Assembly (NCBI GenBank): GCA_037138755.1 | Contig: JBAXHT010000002.1 | Location: 186,001-250,000 of the forward strand | Length of the DNA stretch: 64,000 nucleotides | Direction: 5' to 3' | Source of the DNA: Armatimonadota bacterium | Lineage (GTDB): Bacteria > Armatimonadota > Fimbriimonadia > Fimbriimonadales > Fimbriimonadaceae | In this document: piece by piece, positions 8,066-17,159 of the stretch | How positions within the stretch are numbered: the stretch's first letter is position 1 | How the letters are laid out: each line of letters opens with the position of its first letter | Program-made: the position numbers and the translations under genes | The notes under the pieces: generated by a model | What the model was told of the DNA's origin: nothing | The model's database searches: none | The model's input: only the letters and a program-made list of their open reading frames with translations

Positions 8066-9247
8066 GTGGAAACCAAACCTGACGCTCGTGGCCGTTTTGG
8101 CGCGTTTGGGGGGCGATTTGTGCCGGAGACACTGATGCCCGCCCTCGAACAGCTTGATGCTGAGTTCGAGAGAGCATGGCAGGATTCGGCGTTTCGGACA
8201 GAGTTTAACGATCTGCTTCGGGAGTATGTTGGTCGTCCAAACCCTTTGACTGAGGCGAAGCGGCTCTCAGAAGATACCGGCCTACACATCACGATCAAGC
8301 GGGAAGACCTAAACCACACCGGGGCGCACAAGATCAACAATGCACTTGGCCAGGCTCTGCTGGCGGTTCGGATGGGCAAGAAGCGGATCATCGCCGAGAC
8401 TGGCGCCGGACAGCACGGAGTCGCGACGGCGACTGTTTGTGCGTTGCTGGGACTCGAATGCGAGGTTTACATGGGTGAGGACGACATCGAGCGGCAGATG
8501 CTTAACGTGTTCAGGATGAAGCTGTTAGGGGCAAAAGTGAACCCGGTTTCTTCGGGTACCAAAACCTTGAAGGATGCGTTGAACGAGGCGATGCGCGATT
8601 GGGTGACCAACGTCGATTCGACCCACTACATCATCGGAACGGCGGCGGGCCCGCATCCTTACCCGTACATGGTTCGAGAGTTTCAGCGAGTGATCGGAGA
8701 TGAGGCACGGGCGCAGTATCTTGAAAGATATGGCATGACTCCCGAAGCAGTTGTGGCTTGCGTTGGCGGCGGAAGCAATGCGATTGGATTCTTCGCGGGC
8801 TTTTATGGTGACGATTCGACCCGTATGGTTGGTGTCGAGGCCGGGGGGCGTGGATTGTCCTCGGGCGCCCACGCGGCTCCGCTGACGGCGGGTTCACCGG
8901 GGGTTTTGCATGGGTCTTATAGCTATTTGATGCAAGATGATGATGGTCAAGTGATCGGAACGCACTCGGTCTCGGCGGGGCTGGATTATCCGGGCGTCGG
9001 GGCGGAGCACTCTTATCTGAAGGATTTGGGCCGGGCGGAATACGTTGCAGTGACAGACGAAGACGCACTGGATGCGCTTCAGTGGGTCGCGCATCGCGAA
9101 GGACTGATTTGTGCTTTGGAGACGGCGCATGCGTTTGCCGCTCTGCGGATTCCGGGGCTGTTTAAGCCGGGCGAGCGAGTGATTGTCAACATGTCAGGTC
9201 GTGGCGACAAGGACATGGTGACGGTGGCTGGGCTGCTGAAACTGTAG
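8066..9247 (+). CDS. trpB: Tryptophan synthase beta subunit
   Basis: This 393-residue PLP enzyme joins indole and L-serine to make L-tryptophan in the cytoplasm. The PLP lysine is Lys89 in [14 protein letters not shown], and the catalytic loop [12 protein letters not shown], the phosphate-binding GGGSNAIG and the C-terminal SGRGDKDM are all intact. Length and start (GTG) fit the family. No trpA or other trp gene is adjacent, so the alpha partner must lie elsewhere. The divergent ArsR-fold gene is its only close upstream neighbour. Confidence 0.97.
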   Translation: METKPDARGRFGAFGGRFVPETLMPALEQLDAEFERAWQDSAFRTEFNDLLREYVGRPNPLTEAKRLSEDTGLHITIKREDLNHTGAHKINNALGQALLAVRMGKKRIIAETGAGQHGVATATVCALLGLECEVYMGEDDIERQMLNVFRMKLLGAKVNPVSSGTKTLKDALNEAMRDWVTNVDSTHYIIGTAAGPHPYPYMVREFQRVIGDEARAQYLERYGMTPEAVVACVGGGSNAIGFFAGFYGDDSTRMVGVEAGGRGLSSGAHAAPLTAGSPGVLHGSYSYLMQDDDGQVIGTHSVSAGLDYPGVGAEHSYLKDLGRAEYVAVTDEDALDALQWVAHREGLICALETAHAFAALRIPGLFKPGERVIVNMSGRGDKDMVTVAGLLKL

Positions 9248-9300
9248 TTCCAAACAAGTTCCAAACACGATTTCGCCTGAATCTCCGTAACATATCGTCT

Positions 9301-9876
9301 ATGAGATGGTTCACCACGGAAGAGCTTGATATTCAGAAGCAGAAACAGCTTGGTTTGGTGATTGTGGGTGGGCTGTGCTTTAGCGTTCTGTCGGGGTTTG
9401 GGATCTACGCGCTAGAGGCGGGGCGACTGGTGTTTACCGGCAGTGCCTCCAATCCAACTTTTCTTCAGGTGCAGAGCATGACCACGAAGGTGCTGGTTGG
9501 GATAGCGATGTCAGGGATCGTCCTTGGGGTCTGTGTTACTCTGGGCGGTTTTGTGTACGGGATCTTGGAGGACAAGAAGAAGAACCTTGGGATTCCCAGA
9601 GTTTTGGAGCGGGCACGAATTATTGCTCGGTATGGAGTGGATTTTCAGGGGAACTACGTGAATGATGAGCGGCAGTTTGAGAGCCACGACGACCTGCGGT
9701 TTTTTGTCCGGATGAAGAGTCCTGGCGAGGGTTCGCTTGAATATGAGTGCTCTCGGCGGGTGTTCGAGTTTTGTGCTGAGGGGACGGTTGGGGACGCCGA
9801 AATTCAGGGGCAGTGGATCCGGGGGTACGTCGCTTATCGGGATATGGTGGAGAGTCCGGTGGGGCAGACAATATAG
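9301..9876 (+). CDS. Hypothetical membrane protein with two helices
   Basis: The product has 191 residues with hydrophobic helices at about residues 18-36 and 61-86, followed by a 100-residue soluble C-terminal region rich in charged residues. No family is recognised. TAACAT lies seven bases before the ATG, matching the leaderless pattern. It stands alone between trpB and a convergent terminator. Confidence 0.65.
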   Translation: MRWFTTEELDIQKQKQLGLVIVGGLCFSVLSGFGIYALEAGRLVFTGSASNPTFLQVQSMTTKVLVGIAMSGIVLGVCVTLGGFVYGILEDKKKNLGIPRVLERARIIARYGVDFQGNYVNDERQFESHDDLRFFVRMKSPGEGSLEYECSRRVFEFCAEGTVGDAEIQGQWIRGYVAYRDMVESPVGQTI

Positions 9877-9880
9877 AAAA

Positions 9881-9909
9881 CAGCCCCAGTACTTCAAACA
9901 CTGGGGCTG
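9881..9909 (-). terminator. Rho-independent terminator between convergent genes
   Basis: A perfect 10-base stem (CAGCCCCAGT / ACTGGGGCTG) encloses a nine-base loop. On the minus strand it is followed by TTTT, so it ends the gene that stops at 9929. It may also stop the plus-strand gene ending at 9876. Confidence 0.8.
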
Positions 9910-9928
9910 AGATTAACTGCCGTCTTCT

Positions 9929-10471
9929 TTAGAGGCCTGGCTTGGTGCCGCCTTTGCCCTTTCCGGCTCCAGCGCCGCCCGGTCCACCAGGACCGCCGAA
10001 TCCGCCTTTCTCGCGCATCTTGGCTCGCATTTCTTTGACCATCTTCTCGTACTCAGCGTATTTTGCGTCGCCCATAGCCTTCTTCATTCCGGCTTGGTAG
10101 CCATCCATGACGGCCTTGAACTTGTCTCGCATGGCTGGGTCTGGCTTCGGTCGCTCGCCGCCAGCTGCAGGCTTGGGCATCCCCTTCATCAGGGCTTCCA
10201 TCTTGGTTTTGGTCTCTTCTTTGACCTTCTTGACGGCGTCCATTTGTGGCTTGGTGAGCTTGAGCTTGGCGAGGATTTCGCTGTCCATTCCCATCATCAT
10301 TCCTGGACCGCGGCGCATTCCTCCACCCGGACCACCTTGGCCACCTGGGCTGAGCTTTCCGCCACCGCCTTGGCCCTTCCCACCGCCGGGACCTGCACCC
10401 TGGGCGAATACGGTTACGGTTAGCGCCGACATGACGGCCAGAGCGACGAAGTTTCGGATTACGTTTTTCAT
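9929..10471 (-). CDS. Secreted Spy/LTxxQ-like protein, Gly-rich
   Basis: The 180-residue product has a signal peptide (hydrophobic core FVALAVMSALTVTVFA) followed by long Gly/Lys/Pro-rich tracts and a central helical region with LKLTKPQMDAVKKVKEETKTKM. That segment resembles the LTxxQ motif of Spy/CpxP periplasmic proteins, and the C-terminal half is Met/Lys-rich coiled helix. Function is inferred only loosely (periplasmic chaperone or stress sensor). An AGAGGA ribosome site precedes the ATG. The frame is open further upstream to 10642, but those residues lack sense. It is a neighbour and probable paralogue of the next gene. Confidence 0.75.
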   Translation of the reverse strand: MKNVIRNFVALAVMSALTVTVFAQGAGPGGGKGQGGGGKLSPGGQGGPGGGMRRGPGMMMGMDSEILAKLKLTKPQMDAVKKVKEETKTKMEALMKGMPKPAAGGERPKPDPAMRDKFKAVMDGYQAGMKKAMGDAKYAEYEKMVKEMRAKMREKGGFGGPGGPGGAGAGKGKGGTKPGL

Positions 10472-10620
10472 TTGTTCCTCTTTATCTCCCCTGTTGGAAA
10501 CTTCCCTATTGGAAATTGGATCGATGAGAGCTTCAACGATCCAACAGATTCTTAGTTCAGTGCCGTGGATTCTACTTAGAAACTTTGGGTCTTTCTGACT
10601 AATGGGGACGTGTTGGGCAG

Positions 10621-10657
10621 AAAAAAGCCCCCGCAACGGCATTCATGTCGCGAGGGC
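10621..10657 (-). terminator. Rho-independent terminator
   Basis: Reading the minus strand, an 11-base stem (GCCCTCGCGAC / GTTGCGGGGGC, with two G-T pairs) is followed immediately by TTTTTT (10621-10626). It ends the gene at 10671 and separates it from its paralogue. The rest of the 200-base gap holds only the leader of the following gene. Confidence 0.85.
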
Positions 10658-10670
10658 AAAGCGTTGACGG

Positions 10671-11126
10671 TTAGTTTCCGCCGTCCTTCTTATCTTTGGC
10701 TTTTTTCGCCAAAGCCTTCATCCCTTTTTCATAGTCTTCGTACTGGACCGGGGTGAGAATCTCCTTCAGACCCTTCTTGTAGTCCTCGACGACTTCTTTG
10801 ACTTTCCCGCGCAGCGCTGCTTTGTCGTCGCCCTTGGTCTTACCCTTCATCAGGTCCTTGAGTTTGGCTTCGGTCTCGCTCTTCAGCTTCTTGACGCCAT
10901 CTTTTTGCTCGGCGGTGAGGTTGAGCTTTTCGAGGACTTCAACGTCTTTCTTGAGGAGCATCATCGGATCAGCCTTTCCGGCTTTGCCTTGCTTACCTTT
11001 CTTTGCTCCGCCTTGGGCCGGAGGGGTGCTCTGGCTTCCGGTTGTTCCAGCGGCCTGGGCATACGCGGTGACGGTTGCCCCTGCGAACAGGGCGGCGACG
11101 ATGAGGGTTTTGAGAGACTTCTTCAT
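10671..11126 (-). CDS. Secreted Spy/LTxxQ-like protein, Lys-rich
   Basis: The 151-residue product has a signal peptide (TLIVAALFAGATVTAYAQA), a low-complexity Gly/Lys linker, then a helical domain containing EKLNLTAEQKDGVKKLKSET, a clear LTxxQ motif as in Spy/CpxP proteins. The C-terminal YEDYEKGMKALAKKAKDKKDG parallels the end of the neighbouring paralogue (KYAEYEKMVKEM). The pair is separated by a strong terminator, so the two are probably transcribed separately despite a shared origin. A periplasmic location is inferred. Confidence 0.75.
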   Translation of the reverse strand: MKKSLKTLIVAALFAGATVTAYAQAAGTTGSQSTPPAQGGAKKGKQGKAGKADPMMLLKKDVEVLEKLNLTAEQKDGVKKLKSETEAKLKDLMKGKTKGDDKAALRGKVKEVVEDYKKGLKEILTPVQYEDYEKGMKALAKKAKDKKDGGN

Positions 11127-11188
11127 GTTGTTCACGTTCCCGTTTTTGCCGGGCGATGGTGAGGAGAACGCCTTCACCGGAAGAAGGT

Positions 11189-11917
11189 TTAGTAGAGTTG
11201 CGCGGCTTGGGTCTTTGTGACCAATTCCTTAATGGCGGGGTGGTCAGACTCCAGAAATTGATCCGGAGTTCCAAGGAAGACCAGTTCCCCTTTGTGAAGA
11301 AATGCCACTCGGTCGCTTACTCGCCTTACGCTCATAAGATCGTGGCTCACCAAAAGACTCGTGACGCCGAGTTCTCTTCTCAGCTGGGAAATCAGTTCGT
11401 CAATTTGGTAGGTAGTGATTGGATCAAGGCCAGTGGTCGGTTCGTCGTAGAGCATGATAGAAGGAGAAAGGGCGATGGCGCGGGCCATTCCGACACGCTT
11501 GCGCATTCCTCCACTCAACTCGCTCGGGAGAAGATGCTCATTGCCTTCTAGCCCGACTCGGGAGAGGGAATCCTTCAAGAGCGCTCTCTCGTCTTTAGAA
11601 TTCAACTTCAGATGGCGACCAACTCCGAAGAGGATGTTCTGTTCAACGTTGAGGTAGTCGAAGAGCGCTGCACTCTGGAATACCATCCCCATCTTGCGAC
11701 GAGCTGCTTCCGGATCGGAGCGAACCTCAACCGAGTCGACCCGAACCGAACCCGAAGTCGGCTGAATCAGTCCCGCAATGCATCTCAAAAGGGTTGTTTT
11801 GCCGCCTCCGCTGCTTCCCATCACTGATACGATCTCACCTTTACTGACCGTAAAAGAGATGTTCTTGAGAACTTGCTTGGTTCCAAAGGACTTCGAAAGC
11901 TCGGTCACTTCGATCAT
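11189..11917 (-). CDS. MlaF-like ABC transporter ATP-binding protein
   Basis: The 242-residue ATPase has Walker A GSSGGGKTT, a Q-loop in MVFQSAALFDYLNVEQNI, signature LSGGMRKRVGMARAIA, Walker B IMLYDEPTTGLDP and the switch His in LLVSHDL. The FQSAALFDYLNVEQN and GGMRKRVGMARA wording is typical of the MlaF/Ttg2A branch, which powers phospholipid trafficking between the two membranes. No MlaE permease or MlaD substrate-binding gene is next to it, which is unusual. It overlaps the AraC gene by four bases and is the last gene of a long minus-strand run. Confidence 0.85.
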   Translation of the reverse strand: MIEVTELSKSFGTKQVLKNISFTVSKGEIVSVMGSSGGGKTTLLRCIAGLIQPTSGSVRVDSVEVRSDPEAARRKMGMVFQSAALFDYLNVEQNILFGVGRHLKLNSKDERALLKDSLSRVGLEGNEHLLPSELSGGMRKRVGMARAIALSPSIMLYDEPTTGLDPITTYQIDELISQLRRELGVTSLLVSHDLMSVRRVSDRVAFLHKGELVFLGTPDQFLESDHPAIKELVTKTQAAQLY

Positions 11918-13092
11918 AGACCGCGCACCTTTTTGAAATCGCTCGGCGACATTCCGAACCTCTGGGCGAAAGCCCGCGAGAACGTTGCAAGGCTGGAGAA
12001 CCCGACGGCTACGCCAATCTCCGACACTGATCCCTGCCCCTGCTCGAGCATCATCCTCGCTTTCTCGAGGCGAGTTGCAACGAGGTACTTGTGGAAGGGC
12101 TGGCCGACTGACTGTTTGAACAGATAGCGGAAATGAGAGGTGCTCATCCCGACTTTTCCGGCGATGTAGTCGTCAGTGATCTCTTTCGAGTAATTACGAT
12201 CAACGAGGCTTAAAGCCCGGTCGATAATTTGGGGCTGGACTTCTTCGCTGTAGAGCCATGAGCCAACCACTTTGTCGACCATTTCCCTTGCAGACTCTTT
12301 GAGAGCCTCCGCTGTGGAAACTTGATCAAATCTTCGAGCAGCCTCGAGCTGGACTCGGTGAAGCGAACGATCTCCGCCAGCCTCAAGCATTCCGGCAGTG
12401 ACGATGGCAAGGAACGTGAGGGCTTCGCTTCGGGCCTCCTCCAAATCCGGCGATCGGTCTAGTGCTGCCACGAGCTGATCGACTGCCTGAGTGAACCGAA
12501 CACGATCTCGCATTCGGACAATGCCACCAAGCTCCGCGAGAGAAACTCCGCCGGAGCCGGTGTGAAAGGGACACTTCCCTTTCGTCAGGGGGACCTCGAA
12601 AACGACATCGAAGATAACAAAGTTCGCGTGCTCGCTTGAAGCTTGGAAGATGAGGCGCTCTGAACCGGAAGGAAGCTGAAGCTCAATGACATCAAGCCGA
12701 ACCCGGGTACCGCCGAGCAGAGCACAGCCGACGGTAGTTAGACGACAGTCGGGAGCCATTTCGAACTCGAGAAGTTCGGTTGCAGAGGCATCGCGGTAGT
12801 GGCGACCGGCGACAAGATTCTCCCGCCGCAGTTCACCGTTGGAGCCCAAAACCACTAAGGAAGCCCCGGCAGAACCCTTGCGATCAGAACCAAGCGCAAA
12901 GATGCCCACAACACTGACTGAACGAGCACTAAGAGGAACCGGAATTGCCAATGTCGCTGGCGAAGAACCCGACTCCCAACCTGGATCGCGGCTGAGCTCC
13001 GCCGCGAGCGGGCGCAAGTGCAGATCGCGAAGCACCCCTGAACGGGGGAACTTCGCGATCTCGTACTCGGCGCCGCTGTCGACGTCCAGCAT
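11914..13092 (-). CDS. AraC-family regulator with an unusual N-terminal region
   Basis: The C-terminal 100 residues of this 392-residue protein form an AraC double helix-turn-helix: ITDDYIAGKVGMSTSHFRYLFKQ, then VSEIGVAVGFSSLATFSRAFAQRFGMSPSDF. Residues 1-190 look like beta-rich, secreted-type sandwich sequence rather than a cupin, and residues 190-280 are helical. I do not recognise the sensor. The gene overlaps the start of the ATPase (ATGA) and its own start overlaps the stop of the peptide-binding protein (TAATG), so sensor, regulator and transporter parts appear co-transcribed. Confidence 0.8.
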   Translation of the reverse strand: MLDVDSGAEYEIAKFPRSGVLRDLHLRPLAAELSRDPGWESGSSPATLAIPVPLSARSVSVVGIFALGSDRKGSAGASLVVLGSNGELRRENLVAGRHYRDASATELLEFEMAPDCRLTTVGCALLGGTRVRLDVIELQLPSGSERLIFQASSEHANFVIFDVVFEVPLTKGKCPFHTGSGGVSLAELGGIVRMRDRVRFTQAVDQLVAALDRSPDLEEARSEALTFLAIVTAGMLEAGGDRSLHRVQLEAARRFDQVSTAEALKESAREMVDKVVGSWLYSEEVQPQIIDRALSLVDRNYSKEITDDYIAGKVGMSTSHFRYLFKQSVGQPFHKYLVATRLEKARMMLEQGQGSVSEIGVAVGFSSLATFSRAFAQRFGMSPSDFKKVRGL

Positions 13093-14717
13093 TACTTAAC
13101 TGCCGTCGTCGTGTGAGGGAGGTGACCGAAGGCCGACTCGCGCATTCCACTGACCCGCGAACTAATCAACTCAGCATCCTTCTGGAAGTAGATTGGGATG
13201 AACGGGGCATCTTGGAGAACGATGTCTTCGGCTTTGCCATACAGTTCTTTACGTTTTGCTTCGTCAAGAATTCCGTCGGCCTCAGCACAGAGCTTGTCGT
13301 ATTCGGCGTTTTTGTAGTTGACCTTGTTCTCGTTGCCGTAGCTGGCGAGGAGCTGAGAGAGAAAGTTTTCGGCGTCTAGGTAGTCCGCCGACCAACGCAT
13401 ATGGAACGCAGGGAGCTTTCGGCTATTGTGCTCCTTGAGGTAAGAACCCCACTCAACCTTGCGAGGCTGGAACTCGATTCCCAAGTTTTGTTTGAGTTGC
13501 TGCTGGATTGCTTGAGCAACCAACTCCACGTCTGGTCGTCCGTCTCGATAGCTGAACTGAACGGCCGGGAAACCCTTTCCGTCGGGGAATCCGGCTTCGG
13601 CGAGAAGGGCTTTGGCCTTGGCAAGATCGAACTTGAGGTAGTTCGTGGTCTCTCGGAATCCGAATACGCTTGGAGGGAGAATCGAATCGGCGCGACGGTT
13701 GACGCCGCCTAGAATGTCGTTGACTATCTTGTCTCGGTCGAGTGCCATTCCAATGGCTTGGCGAACTCGTCGATCTTTAAGAGCAGGAACGACGTCGGTA
13801 TTGAGGCCAACGTAATACATCGCAGGGCGGTCAAAGGTCTTGAGCTGAGCTTTGAGGGCAGGATCCTTTTCGATGGCGGCAAGGTCGGCTCGCTCTAGGG
13901 TCACCAAATCGGTCTCTCCGGTTTTGAATTTATTGAGACGGCTCTGGGCGTCTTTGATGACGGGTCGCTCGATCTTCTCCAGCGCAGGTGCTCCGCCGTG
14001 GTAGTCCTTGTTTGCAGCCAGCACAACGATTTCCTCAGGAGTAAACTTCTCGAACTTGAAGGGACCGGTTCCGATCATCTGTTGAACCGTCGCCATATCC
14101 TTCATTCCGTCAGGCAGGGCCTCTTTTGCGTAAACGTACGCACACGCATAGGTTAGCTTTCCGAGGAAGTATGGGCGTGGCTTGTCAATAGTGACTTCGA
14201 AGGTGTAATCATCAACGACCTTGGCTCCAGTGATCTCCTTCGATTTCCCGGCTAGCTTGTCTCTCAGGCCAACGATGTCGGACATGTACGTTTCGGCAGT
14301 ACTTGAGCCGTAGTCACGAGTTCCGACCCTCTCCCAGCACCACTTGAAATCAGCAGCTTTGAGTTCACGACCGTTATGGAACTTCACGCCCTTCTTGATG
14401 TGAAACACATATGTTTTGCCCCCATTGGTGATGTCCCACTTCTCAGCCAAGTTCGGCTGAACGGTATTGTCCTCGCCCCATTTGACGAGACCCTCGAAGA
14501 CTTGCTGGCACACATCGATGGTGTCGCCATCCTGGACCTTGCCTGGATCGAGTGAGGTTGGGTTAGTTGGGAGTGGGTATCGGAAAACTCCAGCCCTCCC
14601 TTCTCCGCCGCGCGAGCTGAAACCGCCGCTGCCGCCCGAACCCGAACCGCAACCGACGAGGGCAATCGAAATTGCACCAATGACCAAGAGACCGAATGCT
14701 CGCATCTTAACGAGCAT
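13092..14717 (-). CDS. Peptide/oligopeptide ABC transporter substrate-binding lipoprotein
   Basis: The 541-residue protein belongs to the SBP_bac_5 (DppA/OppA) family. A lipobox (ISIALVGC) and a Gly/Ser linker show that it is lipid-anchored. The N-terminal YPLPTNPTSLDPGKVQDGDTIDVCQQVFEGLVKW is the family's opening, and GTGPFKFEKFTPEEIVVLAANKDYHGG plus YYVGLNTDVVPALKDRRVRQAIGMALDRDKI are diagnostic later blocks. Two in-frame starts exist, at 14717 and 14705 (MRAFGLLV), and the second gives the better signal peptide. No permease genes are present nearby. Ligands are probably peptides, but nickel- or sugar-binding members exist. Confidence 0.9.
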   Translation of the reverse strand: MLVKMRAFGLLVIGAISIALVGCGSGSGGSGGFSSRGGEGRAGVFRYPLPTNPTSLDPGKVQDGDTIDVCQQVFEGLVKWGEDNTVQPNLAEKWDITNGGKTYVFHIKKGVKFHNGRELKAADFKWCWERVGTRDYGSSTAETYMSDIVGLRDKLAGKSKEITGAKVVDDYTFEVTIDKPRPYFLGKLTYACAYVYAKEALPDGMKDMATVQQMIGTGPFKFEKFTPEEIVVLAANKDYHGGAPALEKIERPVIKDAQSRLNKFKTGETDLVTLERADLAAIEKDPALKAQLKTFDRPAMYYVGLNTDVVPALKDRRVRQAIGMALDRDKIVNDILGGVNRRADSILPPSVFGFRETTNYLKFDLAKAKALLAEAGFPDGKGFPAVQFSYRDGRPDVELVAQAIQQQLKQNLGIEFQPRKVEWGSYLKEHNSRKLPAFHMRWSADYLDAENFLSQLLASYGNENKVNYKNAEYDKLCAEADGILDEAKRKELYGKAEDIVLQDAPFIPIYFQKDAELISSRVSGMRESAFGHLPHTTTAVK

Positions 14718-14728
14718 TTTACTTGAAC

Positions 14729-15475
14729 TTAGGTGCCGCTGGTTCCGAATGCCAGAGACTCCATGAGATGGCTTCGTGCTTTCAGCGGAGCCTCGCAGAT
14801 GTTGAGCCAGAATGGCTGAAGGGCATTAAGCGTCTCATCTACAAACTTGAGTCCAGGAGGAGGCTCATCCAGTCCGACAAGCGCATTGAGACCATAAAGA
14901 ACTTCCGCCCGGACAATGAAACGGTCTGAGTATTCACCGGCTACCTCGCGGCAGATATAGCCGCCTGCCTGGGGCGACACCATCGCTTCGGCTTCCTTCA
15001 CCTCCACCCCGCTTAAGACACAGGAGGCGAAGCTTGGAAGGAATCCGGTTTCGGCAAGAAGTGCGACTTCCGCCCAAGCCAAAGCGACTTTGGGCTTGGG
15101 GTGCTTCTCGATGGCGCCAAGAGCCTTGAAGCAGAGCTCATAGACTTCCTCGATCGGGTCTTCGTAGGGTGCAACATACGAAACAATCTCTGCCCATGCT
15201 AACGCGAGCGTGAGCCGCTCGTAGTCCTGTCGCAATCCGCGAAACGCGGCAATTGGCTGGGCTTGCTGGATGAACTTCTGGTGCCGACCATTGGCGAAGG
15301 TGAGCTGAGCTACAGAAAGCGGTTCACTCACCGAGCGAAGTCGCGAAGTCGGCTTGCGGGCGCCCTTTGCCACCAAGTCGATCTTGCCAAGTTCCCGCGT
15401 AAAGCAAACGAGACGCCGGTCAGATTCACCGGCGTCTCGTCGTCTCAGCACAATGGCTTCGACCGTGTGCTCCAT
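14729..15475 (-). CDS. recO: DNA repair protein RecO
   Basis: The 248-residue protein loads RecA in the RecFOR recombination pathway by helping remove single-strand binding protein. The N-terminal OB fold is clear: EAIVLRRRDAGESDRRLVCFTRELGKIDLVAKGARKPTSRL. The helical C-terminal half has the usual YELCFKAL and FLPSFASCVLSG segments. The zinc site is degraded, with one Cys left at each of the two CxxC positions. The start overlaps the stop of the preceding membrane protein gene by one base, tying this housekeeping gene to the uncharacterised membrane operon. Confidence 0.88.
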   Translation of the reverse strand: MEHTVEAIVLRRRDAGESDRRLVCFTRELGKIDLVAKGARKPTSRLRSVSEPLSVAQLTFANGRHQKFIQQAQPIAAFRGLRQDYERLTLALAWAEIVSYVAPYEDPIEEVYELCFKALGAIEKHPKPKVALAWAEVALLAETGFLPSFASCVLSGVEVKEAEAMVSPQAGGYICREVAGEYSDRFIVRAEVLYGLNALVGLDEPPPGLKFVDETLNALQPFWLNICEAPLKARSHLMESLAFGTSGT

Positions 15476-16221
15476 TACATTCCGATATGCAGGATTCGTT
15501 TCATCAAGAACTCGTCCCAGATGAAGTACATCCGGTCGATAACCAGCGAGAACCGCATCATAACCGTGCTTCCGAAGATCGCGCCAAAGCCGATCATCAG
15601 CAGGTACCGACCCGCCACGTTGAAGTTCTTCAGGGCCTTGTTCTTCACTTCAAAGCTAAACAGGAAGTAGCTGAGAACCGAAAGCAGCGTGAAAACAAAC
15701 AGCGCGTTGGAGATCGCCTGCGACCAAGTGATCGTTACTGCCGCGAGCTCCGCAGGAGCGTCCGAGCGAACGATGAACTTATCGAAGGACGTTGGGATGA
15801 CTGGAAGCATTCCCTGCTTCATTTGCGGGCCGTACACGGTCCAGAACGATTGGATTTGCTGACCAGACCAAATTCCAAGAAGGATTCCCATGGGGATCTT
15901 CGCCATCCAGTTGTGCTTCTTTGTGAAGACCATGTATCCCATGGCTCCGATTGGCACTAGCAAGATGTACGCCCAGCGACCTGGCTCGGTGACGGCCCCA
16001 GTTGTTTCAACAACACCTGTGAGCTTGTCCCACCAGATTTCGCGGAGCGACTCGGTCCACACCGCCACCGCAGACCACCCGGCTGCAAGGCCGAGGAAGA
16101 TGTGCTCGAACACACGGTAGAACTTGTTCTCTTTGTAGAGAACGCTTAGGAGACCGATGGTCGCCAGAACGCCGGCTCCGGCGGCGATTGTCCTGTAGAT
16201 TTCTAACTGCTCTGGCTTCAT
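15475..16221 (-). CDS. Polytopic membrane protein of the DUF6754 gene block
   Basis: The 248-residue protein has about seven hydrophobic helices (around residues 8-27, 36-55, 83-104, 108-125, 168-190, 205-230) with short loops and a Trp-rich loop near residues 50-70. No characterised family is recognised. The start overlaps the stop of the gene at 16218 by four bases and its stop overlaps the start of recO. It is the fourth member of a block of overlapping genes for envelope proteins and probably a subunit of the same complex. Confidence 0.7.
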   Translation of the reverse strand: MKPEQLEIYRTIAAGAGVLATIGLLSVLYKENKFYRVFEHIFLGLAAGWSAVAVWTESLREIWWDKLTGVVETTGAVTEPGRWAYILLVPIGAMGYMVFTKKHNWMAKIPMGILLGIWSGQQIQSFWTVYGPQMKQGMLPVIPTSFDKFIVRSDAPAELAAVTITWSQAISNALFVFTLLSVLSYFLFSFEVKNKALKNFNVAGRYLLMIGFGAIFGSTVMMRFSLVIDRMYFIWDEFLMKRILHIGM

Positions 16222-17159
16222 GCGTTCCCCTTTTGCTTCTTTCGAGCCGAGATCATTTCGTAGTTACCGATTCCAATCATGATGATCATGAGCAGAAGCG
16301 CAACGTGGAGGGTCGGATAGTACTTGGTGCCTTGCCCGACGCTGACGCCAGGCAGTGGAGCGATTTCTCCTTTGACCAACTCGGACGATACTGCGGTGAC
16401 GCCGTTGGGATCTTTGACATTAACTCCCTTCTCCATCATCTGCTCCATATCGAAGACACCTTTGAGTCCACCGATGAAGCCCTTGATTTGCTTGGAGTTG
16501 TAGAAGACCTGGGTTTCGGGAACCATGACGCCGGTGACCGCGAACATGAGTGGAACGTTTTTCGCGCTTATGAACTGGACGTGGAAGTCAGTGGTCTTGG
16601 AGGCGGTGCAGTCGATGACGAGATCGAAGTCGCTGACGCTCTTGATCTTCTCCAGCACCGGGCTTTTGAATATCTGCTCCTGAACACCTTTGGTGTCGTT
16701 TTCTCTTCTCGAACCGAAGGCGGTTCGGATGTCCTGCGCAACGGCATTGATCGCAACATCAGAGTTTGGATAGTAGCCAGCGCTCACCCACTGGGTCCAG
16801 CGTTGGTACTTTTCTTCTTTGTTCGCTGTCCGCTCGGCGTTCACTTCGGCGATGACGTCAAGTGCTGCCCGAGGAGCTTGAGGGTCGGCGGTACTCCAGA
16901 TGACGAACTTGACATTTTTTCGCATCAGGGTCCGCAGAATCGCTTTCATGTGACCCTTGCTTTCGCCCCGGGTTGAACCCGTCCAGTCGCTTCCGAGCAG
17001 GACAACGTCACCCTCTTTCAAAGCGGACAGAGTTTTGTAGAAGTCAACCGAAGGATCGCTTGGCTTATTCGGGATCGGAATCTTAAAGAACAGCGGAATC
17101 GAGCAGCACGCAATGAGCAGCGCATAGATGACGAACTTAGGAATGCCGCCTTTTTTCAT
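16218..17159 (-). CDS. Bitopic membrane protein with a large extracytoplasmic domain (DUF6754 block)
   Basis: The 313-residue protein has one helix at each end (about residues 9-25 and 284-302), and both flanks are basic, so the 250-residue middle is predicted to lie outside the cytoplasm. That region shows alternating strands and helices (EGDVVLLGSDWTGSTRG, NVKFVIWSTADPQAPRAALDVIAEV, FDLVIDCTASKTTDF), suggesting a Rossmann-like alpha/beta fold. I recognise no family or catalytic motif. Four-base overlaps with both neighbours imply translational coupling. Confidence 0.7.
   Translation of the reverse strand: MKKGGIPKFVIYALLIACCSIPLFFKIPIPNKPSDPSVDFYKTLSALKEGDVVLLGSDWTGSTRGESKGHMKAILRTLMRKNVKFVIWSTADPQAPRAALDVIAEVNAERTANKEEKYQRWTQWVSAGYYPNSDVAINAVAQDIRTAFGSRRENDTKGVQEQIFKSPVLEKIKSVSDFDLVIDCTASKTTDFHVQFISAKNVPLMFAVTGVMVPETQVFYNSKQIKGFIGGLKGVFDMEQMMEKGVNVKDPNGVTAVSSELVKGEIAPLPGVSVGQGTKYYPTLHVALLLMIIMIGIGNYEMISARKKQKGNA

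Noticed and set aside
10472-10642. Upstream extension of the Spy-like protein
   Set aside because: The added 57 residues precede the signal peptide and have no matching features; an AGAGGA site precedes the internal ATG.
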